Source of the DNA: Photobacterium alginatilyticum | GTDB lineage: Bacteria; Pseudomonadota; Gammaproteobacteria; Enterobacterales; Vibrionaceae | Direction: 5' to 3' | Length of the DNA stretch: 62,178 bases | NCBI RefSeq assembly: GCF_009910675.1 | Contig: NZ_RSEJ01000032.1 | Coordinates: 1 to 62,178 of the forward strand | Part shown: piece after piece, positions 56,059 to 62,178 of the stretch | Layout: every line of letters begins with the position of its first letter | Numbering within the stretch: position 1 is the stretch's first letter | Notes under the pieces: model-generated | What the model was told of the DNA's origin: nothing | Databases searched by the model: none | The model's input: the letters and a program-made list of their open reading frames with translations, nothing else | Position numbers and translations under genes: made by a program

Positions 56059-56792
56059 TTGTTATCTGCGTCCTTGTAATGGCCGAACTCATAACTCATT
56101 TCGTTATTGCGCATTTCTCCGAAAAAAAAGCGGCGCACATTGGCTTTCAGGTAGGTTAGTCCCATCTTGAAAAAGCCATCCTGTTCAAGTCGGCGAGGAT
56201 CAAACCAGAAACTGACAGGCAGCATTCGGTAGCGCCAGGTTTCGGATGCCCTGCGTACGTAGTCACAGTCTTCGCAAAGTACGATTTCTTCATCGAAGCC
56301 GTTTATTTCCTCATGGGCCCGTTTGGTTGAAAACAGGCAGGCACCGACTGATGTCGGGAAGAAAAAGGATGTAGCGTACAGCCCGGCATTGAACAGCCCG
56401 TAGCCAAGGCGGTAGCCAAGAGACAGCTCTTCGGCACTCATATAGACACCGGCCACTTCGAGCTTGCGCTTTTCGAGCTGGTGGAGGGCATTAGTCAGGA
56501 ACGTTGGTTCGAGACGCACATCAGCATCGAGAAATAACAGACGTTCATGGGAGGCAAGCTTGGCACCGGTATTACGGCCGAGGCTGGTTCCTCTACTTTC
56601 CATTTTATGAACAGTCAGGGCTGGCAAGGCTTTATCGAATCCTTGCGCAACCTCACAGGTGTTGTCATCGCTGTTGGAATCCACCACGATAACTTCGAAG
56701 TTTTGGTGGCTTTGTTTGCTTAGATCTTCCAGTAAACGGCCGATACGTTTCTCTTCGTTTAGGGTGATCACAACAATACTAATCGGATTCAT
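56052..56792 (-). CDS. Family 2 glycosyltransferase
   Basis: 246 residues. GT-A fold: SIVVITLNEEKRIGRLLEDL, VVDSNSDDNT, and the metal-binding DxD in LFLDADVRLEP; later EEIVLCEDCDYVRRASE. Probably makes a lipid-linked or surface sugar; partnered with the DedA-LssY_C protein by overlap, suggesting a shared lipid-carrier role. Confidence 0.87.
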   Translation of the reverse strand: MNPISIVVITLNEEKRIGRLLEDLSKQSHQNFEVIVVDSNSDDNTCEVAQGFDKALPALTVHKMESRGTSLGRNTGAKLASHERLLFLDADVRLEPTFLTNALHQLEKRKLEVAGVYMSAEELSLGYRLGYGLFNAGLYATSFFFPTSVGACLFSTKRAHEEINGFDEEIVLCEDCDYVRRASETWRYRMLPVSFWFDPRRLEQDGFFKMGLTYLKANVRRFFFGEMRNNEMSYEFGHYKDADNKC

Positions 56793-56905
56793 AATTACCT
56801 CTCAAATTCGTAACTGGCTTAATTGATGAGAGAATTATGCTTTGAAGGGACTGAATAGGATGTGAGAGGTTAGTTCATCTTATGTTCATGCAATTGAGTA
56901 AGTCC

Positions 56906-56988
56906 TCAATGTGTTTGTTGCTGATAAAAGGCTTCGATTTGTTCGCAGAGCCATTCAGGCTCGTCAAGAGGACGGGCATACGCAAGTC
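56906..56988 (-). pseudogene. Possible C-terminal remnant of a lost gene
   Basis: Open minus-strand stretch reading AYARPLDEPEWLCEQIEAFY and then QQQTH and a stop, with no start and a stop just upstream. The composition and ending (EWLCEQIEAFYQQ) look like the end of an alpha/beta-hydrolase gene. Low confidence. Confidence 0.3.
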
Positions 56989-57014
56989 AGCCACTCTAAA
57001 AGAGTGGCTGACTT
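56984..57014 (-). terminator. Hairpin after the small membrane-protein gene
   Basis: AAGTCAGCCACTC (56984-56996) and GAGTGGCTGACTT (57002-57014), a perfect 13-base stem with a five-base loop, just past the stop at 57019. The T-run is weak. Confidence 0.65.
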
Positions 57015-57018
57015 TGCT

Positions 57019-57294
57019 TTAATGGCTGGCTTTCTTGGCCGCCTCTAGCTGATATTCCTCAACCTCTGATACCCACTTTGGACGGTTGATGAATTTGCCG
57101 AGCAAGTAGGAGGGAATTAGGAAAATAAATAGAGGTATTGATTCATGGATGTAGGTATTGGCCAGCGCTTCCTCATGGGAGAAGTAATTAAGCACAGCCA
57201 GAACACCAAAAATACCACCTAACATAACTAGAATAGCCGAGACTACCAAGGTCAAGCCAAGTAGATCTCTGAAATAAAGTTTTGATGCTTTCAT
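57019..57294 (-). CDS. Small two-helix membrane protein
   Basis: 91 residues, not recognised. Two membrane helices (about 12-34 and 46-66) and a charged C-terminal tail (INRPKWVSEVEEYQLEAAKK). Standing alone between terminated units. Confidence 0.6.
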   Translation of the reverse strand: MKASKLYFRDLLGLTLVVSAILVMLGGIFGVLAVLNYFSHEEALANTYIHESIPLFIFLIPSYLLGKFINRPKWVSEVEEYQLEAAKKASH

Positions 57295-57449
57295 GTTTGT
57301 TCCCTCGCATTTTTCACGCTTTGAATATACTCCTTGGTATGCATAATATTGTGAGATATGTCATACAAATATAATTGCTGTATGCATGAATGCGGCAAAA
57401 TTGATTTAGAGCAAAATGTGACGGGGGTACAAGACGGAGTGCAACGGAT

Positions 57450-58127
57450 TCAAAGCGCCCATTTAAAGGCGTCGTAGAATCGGGCTTTGCCGTTTTCAGT
57501 AATCAGTTGGCCATGTGAAAGAATGATCCGATCAAACGGCCAGGTCAGGATTTCCTGTAAAGACTGCCTCAATCGTGTTTTGTCCTTAAACGTCAGACGC
57601 CAGTACAGCGGCATTGCGGGATCGTAATAGCAGCCATTTAACAGGGCGAGGCCGATGGTAAGTATATTTGGCGAGGGGCTCAGCCAGGCGAGGGTGTCGC
57701 CGACAATCAGGGTTTTGGAGATTGGATCGCAGAAGATAACTTCTTCCATCTTGTCACTGCCGCGAAGCAGGGTCTGGTAGAGCTGATGGCGCCACAGAAC
57801 AGGGGTTTGTGCACTGAGAGCATCATCAAATGCGAGGTCGGTACGTTTGTTTTGCAGGCCGGGCGGCGCAAAAAAATACGCTTCCGGATAGGCCAGCCAC
57901 CATTCGGAAAGAAACAGGTGATGGTTCATGTTCGGGGTCACAATGGCATGGATTTGCCCCAGCTTGGTAAGTTCAAGTTGTAATTGTGTAGTCAGCTGGA
58001 CAGGAGAGTGGATCAGCAGCTTGTTATCGTCAAGCCGGATCACGGTCATACGAGCGCCGACAGGAATGCCGTTCACCTTGAACGGCATATCCTGATACCA
58101 AATTCGGTTGCTGCTCCATTCAATCAT
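57450..58127 (-). CDS. DUF4336 protein, metallo-beta-lactamase-like
   Basis: 225 residues. DUF4336 family (metallo-beta-lactamase fold): GARMTVIRLDDNKLLIHSPVQL, IHAIVTPNMNHHLFLSEWW (a HH pair like the HxH metal site), EEVIFCDPISKTLIVGD, and IILSHGQLI. It is 34 bases after malT on the same strand and may be cotranscribed. Substrate unknown. Confidence 0.75.
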   Translation of the reverse strand: MIEWSSNRIWYQDMPFKVNGIPVGARMTVIRLDDNKLLIHSPVQLTTQLQLELTKLGQIHAIVTPNMNHHLFLSEWWLAYPEAYFFAPPGLQNKRTDLAFDDALSAQTPVLWRHQLYQTLLRGSDKMEEVIFCDPISKTLIVGDTLAWLSPSPNILTIGLALLNGCYYDPAMPLYWRLTFKDKTRLRQSLQEILTWPFDRIILSHGQLITENGKARFYDAFKWAL

Positions 58128-58161
58128 AGGTCATCCTTAACCTGTGATGAGCTTAGCCTGG

Positions 58162-60870
58162 CTAGAAGCCCATAAGTTTGAGTAAGTTTTCAGCTGTCTC
58201 GATAGCCTGCTGGCGGTTGGCGATATTCAGCTTTTGATACAGGTTGCGAATGTGAGTTTTAATCGTCGTTGAGGCAACATCAAGCTCTGAGGCGATTTGC
58301 TCGTTACTATAACCCGTATAGATAAGACCTAATACCTGCCACTCGCGCTGTGTTAGCGGGCTGGTGCGGATTAGTTCAGGCACATCCGGTAGGTTAAGCA
58401 ACTTTTCAACAAAGCTTTCATCGAAATGTACGGAGCGGTTACGCTCCTTACTGGTCATTTCTCGAAGCAACTGACGAGCACGATGCAGCTCTAGTTCACT
58501 AAGTGCTTTACCATCGACAAGCTCCTGTAACAAATCGCAAATATCGGCGCCATCACATAGGAAAATACCAACCATTCCAGTGCTGTTGGTTAACACTAGG
58601 GCTTCTTTGAGTTGCGCCAGTGCTTTTTCTTTTTCATTCATTCGCTTACTGAGTACAGCTTGTACCACAAGGTTGCGGTTTTTGTCTGTGATAAGATTAT
58701 GCTTATCGCAACTTTCAAGCAACATATCCAAGATAAGCTGTGAACGTTCCATTTCACCTACGTTCAAACAGGCGCGGGCAATATTACGCCATTGCAGTTG
58801 CTGGAAATGGTTACATGCCGCTTCCGGTTCCTCGGCTTTTTCAAGCCAGCTCTGGATGCTCTCCAGATCGCCTTTGAGCTGCCAGTAGAAAAGGTTCGCC
58901 AAATCTGTATTGGCTCGCCAGTCAATATGGTAGTCGGAGCGGTCCATCATGCTGTTACATAAGTCGAGGTAGCGGGCTGCCTTGTCCTGCTCGCCGCGGG
59001 TGATGGCGATTCTGGCCAGCATTGAATAGGCGTGGAGGGACTTGGTCTCGTCAAAAGGCGCAAGTACTTCCAGGCTTTTCAGAGCCGCTTCTTCTGCTTC
59101 GTCCAGGCGATTCCAACACCAGAGGATCTGGGCACGGAGACGTAACAGGAATTCGTGTAACGGAACTTGCTGCAAATGCTGTTCTTTCACAAGTTTGAAC
59201 GCTTGATCCAGTTGCTCGTAGGCGGACTGAACGTAACCTTGCGCCAGTAAGATTTCACTTTGCTGAAGCAAGGCCCAGAGCGCCTGGTGGTATACATGAT
59301 ACTGGCGAGCCATTTTCTCGGTTTGCTGCATCATAGGCAGTGCACGGCTTAGATTACCCAGGCAGTGATGTACTTCGCCGACGACAGAGGTGGCAACAAT
59401 TCGACTACGGTAAGTCGTAGATGGAAGCTGGCCAAGTGCAAGCTCGGAGAGAGTCAGCGCGTCTTCTGGTTTGCTTTGGTTTATGGCCACCTGTGCTCGC
59501 AGGGCGTTAAACTCACCCTGCAGTGCGTCATTCAAAACGATGTTGTGTTTGTGCATCTCGGCTTCTGATTCGAGAATCAGCTCACCGACATCGTTATAGC
59601 GGTGCTGGCTTTGGATCAGCCATAAGCGTAACAGGGCCAGACGCGGGGTACTAAACAGGGTGTCCTTGTCCAGATGATCAATGCTGTCTTCCAGCAGCTT
59701 AAGCTCGCCATGGTGGAACATTTCCCAACCAAACTCGGACAGGATCTCGACACTGAGGCTTTTGTCTTCGCTTTTTTGGGCATGGAGCAGAGCCTGTTGC
59801 GGCGAGTTTTGTTTTAGCCACGCCCGGGCTGCCAGTGAATGGAGCTCTGATCGTTGCTGCGGGATTTGCGAATAACGCTGGTGGCGTAAAAACTCGGCAA
59901 ACAGATTATGGAAGCGATACCAGTTATTGTCACCTTCCAGTGTATTAAGGAATAGACCAAACCGATTGAGTGATTCCAGCATCGCCAGGGCATCGCTTCG
60001 CCCGGTAAGATCGGTCACCAACTCGGCATTGAACATGTCCAGCACTGAACATTGCAGCAAGAACTGCTGGGTTTCGCGATCCAACTGGTCAAATACCTCT
60101 TCGGCCAGGTAATCCCAGAGGTGGCCCCGGTTGAAGTTTGCAACCGATACCGCTGATTCGACGAGGTTGTTTGGTCTTTGTTGTGCGTGTAGTGCGATTA
60201 GCTGCAAGGCTGACGGCCAGCCTTCTACCTGCTCGCGCAAGGTTTTGAGTACACTTGATTCAACATTGTCAGTAACCCGTTTGTTGAAAAAGCGCTCTGT
60301 TTCTTCTTCGTCGAATGCCAGTAAATCGTTATCGACTTCAATGAGCAGATCCCGTACTCGAAGGTTGGCTGTACCCAGTGGTGGCAAGGTACGGCTGGTA
60401 ACGACGAGCGTGATGTTGTCTGGCATATTTTTCAGGAAGAAACGCATACCGTCGTGAATATCGTCGTTGTTGATGACATGGTAATCATCAAGTACCAGAT
60501 AAGTTTGCTCGTGATAATCGCTCAGTTCACCGAATAGCTCGCTAAACAGTGTAGACATACAGGCAAATTGTCTGCGTTCGGCCATTGCTTGTGTTTTCAG
60601 GCAAGCATTATTTGTTGATTTATTAATAGATTGCAGAAGGTAGTTAGCGAAGCGAAATGTGTCGTTGTCGTTTTCATCGATATTAAACCAGCCCGTATGA
60701 GGGTGCTCGCTCAACCACTGTGCTGCCATAGTGGTTTTGCCGTAACCCGCTGGTGATCGGAATAGAACAAGACGGTAAAAAGGAGCCTGATCTAGCGTTT
60801 CCAGCAAACGGGGGCGGAGTATTGCATTATGAAGGCGTGCCGGTCGTGTCAGTTTAGATGGTATCCACAT
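58162..60870 (-). CDS. malT: Maltose regulon activator MalT
   Basis: 902 residues, the same size as E. coli MalT. N-terminal STAND NTPase with Walker A RSPAGYGKTT and FLVLDDYH-type Walker B (TYLVLDDYHVINN), a winged-helix region, a long TPR/helical sensor domain for maltotriose, and a C-terminal LuxR-type helix-turn-helix (PLTQREWQVLGLIYTGYSNE, then ASTTIKTHIRNLYQKLNI). Activated by maltotriose and ATP to drive mal promoters, including that of the divergent malP. Confidence 0.95.
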   Translation of the reverse strand: MWIPSKLTRPARLHNAILRPRLLETLDQAPFYRLVLFRSPAGYGKTTMAAQWLSEHPHTGWFNIDENDNDTFRFANYLLQSINKSTNNACLKTQAMAERRQFACMSTLFSELFGELSDYHEQTYLVLDDYHVINNDDIHDGMRFFLKNMPDNITLVVTSRTLPPLGTANLRVRDLLIEVDNDLLAFDEEETERFFNKRVTDNVESSVLKTLREQVEGWPSALQLIALHAQQRPNNLVESAVSVANFNRGHLWDYLAEEVFDQLDRETQQFLLQCSVLDMFNAELVTDLTGRSDALAMLESLNRFGLFLNTLEGDNNWYRFHNLFAEFLRHQRYSQIPQQRSELHSLAARAWLKQNSPQQALLHAQKSEDKSLSVEILSEFGWEMFHHGELKLLEDSIDHLDKDTLFSTPRLALLRLWLIQSQHRYNDVGELILESEAEMHKHNIVLNDALQGEFNALRAQVAINQSKPEDALTLSELALGQLPSTTYRSRIVATSVVGEVHHCLGNLSRALPMMQQTEKMARQYHVYHQALWALLQQSEILLAQGYVQSAYEQLDQAFKLVKEQHLQQVPLHEFLLRLRAQILWCWNRLDEAEEAALKSLEVLAPFDETKSLHAYSMLARIAITRGEQDKAARYLDLCNSMMDRSDYHIDWRANTDLANLFYWQLKGDLESIQSWLEKAEEPEAACNHFQQLQWRNIARACLNVGEMERSQLILDMLLESCDKHNLITDKNRNLVVQAVLSKRMNEKEKALAQLKEALVLTNSTGMVGIFLCDGADICDLLQELVDGKALSELELHRARQLLREMTSKERNRSVHFDESFVEKLLNLPDVPELIRTSPLTQREWQVLGLIYTGYSNEQIASELDVASTTIKTHIRNLYQKLNIANRQQAIETAENLLKLMGF

Positions 60871-61351
60871 AGTCTTGCTATCTTATGTAAGGTTTCAGGT
60901 CCATTAAAGCTCTTAGGTATTAGTCTACTGCTCTAGGCAGATTATTGGTGAGCTTTATTCCATGGTGTAATCAAAATCATGCAATAAAATAATTTCATGA
61001 CATTTGATCTGGGCCATAACTTTACCCACCTTAATACTAAAATCGGTAATTCTCTGTCTTCTCATCCCCGGAATTATGAGCTGTCTCACATATATTGAAA
61101 CTTTCATTAAAATTTAAGCCCAATGTTGCACATGTGGATTAGTCTAAACTTGTGAACCAAGTTGCATTATGTGATTCGTAGGGAGCAGTCTACACCTCGA
61201 AATTTGCAGAATGTCACACTAGGGAGGGGGATTGGGTAACTACGCCCCTCATACTCATCCCTAATCCTCCCTTGGTTAGGAGGATGTTTTGCCTGACAAA
61301 CGAAGGCAACATAGTCACCAGTTGGAAATAATCCTAGAGCGAGATTGAACC
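60871..61351. promoter_or_regulatory. malT-malP divergent control region with MalT-box-like sites
   Basis: No gene. Against the MalT box GGGGA(T/G)GAGG there are three partial matches: minus strand 61060-61069 (9 of 10), plus strand GGGGATTGGG 61227-61236 (8 of 10), and minus strand 61252-61261 (8 of 10). A hairpin (ATCCTCC with GGAGGAT, about 61265-61286) lies just before malP. Mixed orientation makes the assignment tentative. Confidence 0.4.
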
Positions 61352-62178
61352 ATGTCTAAAAATGGTCATACACAACAATTTGACAAGGCTGCATTTAAAG
61401 CAGCCGTAGAGAAACACCTGACGACGACTTATGCGAATACTTCAGAGACCGCTACGCCACGTAGCTGGTATCTGGCAATGGGCCGGGCACTGGCAGAAAT
61501 CAGTACCGGCAACCTGCTAGAAACAGAAAAACAACTAGCAGAAGAGAAAGCACGTAGCGTTAACTACCTTTCTTTGGAATTCCTAATCGGCCGCCTGACA
61601 GGCAACAACCTGATCAGCATGGGCCTGTATGAAGACGTTGCTGCGGCAATGGAAGAGATGGGTCACAACCTGACTGATCTACTAGAAGAAGAACGCGACC
61701 CTGCGCTGGGTAACGGTGGTCTTGGCCGTCTGGCTGCCTGTTTCATGGATTCACTGGCTGCACAGGAGTACCCGGCGGTAGGTTACGGCCTGCACTACGA
61801 GTACGGTCTGTTCCGCCAGTCTTTTGTTGAAGGCCGTCAGGTAGAAGCACCTGATGCATGGCGTGGTCTTGAAGGCTACCCATGGGAAGTGATTCGCCCA
61901 GAGCTTTCTCAGACAGTGAGCCTATACGGTCATGTTGAAGCCTACACTGACGAAAATGGCAACGCTTGCCGCCGTTGGGTACCGGGTATGACGGTTGAAG
62001 GTGTGGCTTGGGATCTGCCTATCGTTGGTTACGACAACAAGAGCGTTTACCCGCTGCGTCTGTGGGAGTGCCGTTCTAACGCACCGTTCAACCTGGCACG
62101 TTTCAACGACGGTGACTATGTAGGTGCTCAGTACTCTGCACTGGAAGCCGGTAACGTGACCAAGGTTCTTTACCCGAA
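61352..62178 (+). CDS. malP: Glycogen/maltodextrin phosphorylase MalP (C-terminus cut by window edge)
   Basis: First 275 codons. Phosphorolyses maltodextrins to glucose-1-phosphate. Family sequences are plain: RSVNYLSLEFLIGRLTGNNL, DPALGNGGLGRLAACFMDSL, AVGYGLHYEYGLFRQ, and RLWECRSN. Placement opposite malT supports malP over glgP. Confidence 0.95.
   Translation, partial: MSKNGHTQQFDKAAFKAAVEKHLTTTYANTSETATPRSWYLAMGRALAEISTGNLLETEKQLAEEKARSVNYLSLEFLIGRLTGNNLISMGLYEDVAAAMEEMGHNLTDLLEEERDPALGNGGLGRLAACFMDSLAAQEYPAVGYGLHYEYGLFRQSFVEGRQVEAPDAWRGLEGYPWEVIRPELSQTVSLYGHVEAYTDENGNACRRWVPGMTVEGVAWDLPIVGYDNKSVYPLRLWECRSNAPFNLARFNDGDYVGAQYSALEAGNVTKVLYP

Noticed and set aside
1..62178. tRNA or rRNA genes
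   Set aside because: No cloverleaf or rRNA sequence was seen on either strand.

Overview
The window reads as chromosomal DNA of a marine gammaproteobacterium of the Vibrionaceae (Vibrio, Photobacterium or Grimontia type). The reasons are a cytolysin of the Vibrio cholerae HlyA/VCC family, a NupC-type nucleoside transporter, malT divergent from malP, an EfpL (YeiP) paralogue of elongation factor P, and an octaheme cytochrome of the Shewanella/Vibrionaceae tetrathionate-reductase type. Most gene starts are backed by good ribosome-binding sites and many operons end in clear hairpin terminators.

Layout. 1-11 kb: a truncated chemoreceptor, a secreted pore-forming toxin, an N-acyl-D-amino-acid deacylase, EfpL, an RluA-type pseudouridine synthase, a DUF2167 membrane protein and two small proteins. 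11.5-15.6 kb: a periplasmic redox operon (octaheme cytochrome, b561-type cytochrome, small exported protein, triple-rhodanese protein). 16-19.2 kb: a tandem pair of paralogous proteins and nupC. 19.4-22.5 kb: an exported Pcm methyltransferase followed by a spermidine-synthase-like membrane protein.

22.9-33.9 kb is an accessory, AT-rich defence-like island. It holds (a) a two-gene unit, a small helical protein and a 1114-residue helical-repeat protein, that share a Gly/Asp/Asn-rich motif at the C-terminus of the first and the N-terminus of the second, an arrangement like bacterial amyloid-signalling pairs but without any NTPase domain; (b) a Septu system (ptuA, ptuB) with a membrane/coiled-coil gene beside it; (c) a zinc-hook AAA ATPase of the RloC/PrrC-like group.

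34.1-44.2 kb is a complete guanidine-use operon: ABC transporter, two DUF1989 proteins (carboxyguanidine deiminase), guanidine/urea carboxylase and allophanate hydrolase. Its control region carries NtrC-like sites, a sigma-54 promoter and a guanidine-I riboswitch, and there is a second, guanidine-II (mini-ykkC) element inside the operon just before the carboxylase. The ATPase gene and this operon lie between two identical 56-base direct repeats (31049-31104 and 44371-44426), and a broken IS5-type transposase lies just beyond the second repeat.

45-50.3 kb is a sugar-acid locus: eda, kdgK and a PTS permease, divergent from a mannonate-dehydratase-like enolase-superfamily gene and followed by a GntR/UTRA regulator. 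51-53.5 kb is modABC behind a near-perfect ModE operator. 54-57.3 kb holds a CAP-domain lipoprotein, a DedA-LssY_C fusion, a glycosyltransferase and a small membrane protein. The window ends in the mal region: a DUF4336 gene, malT and the first 827 bases of malP.

All functions are inferred from protein and nucleotide motifs read by eye; no database search was run.
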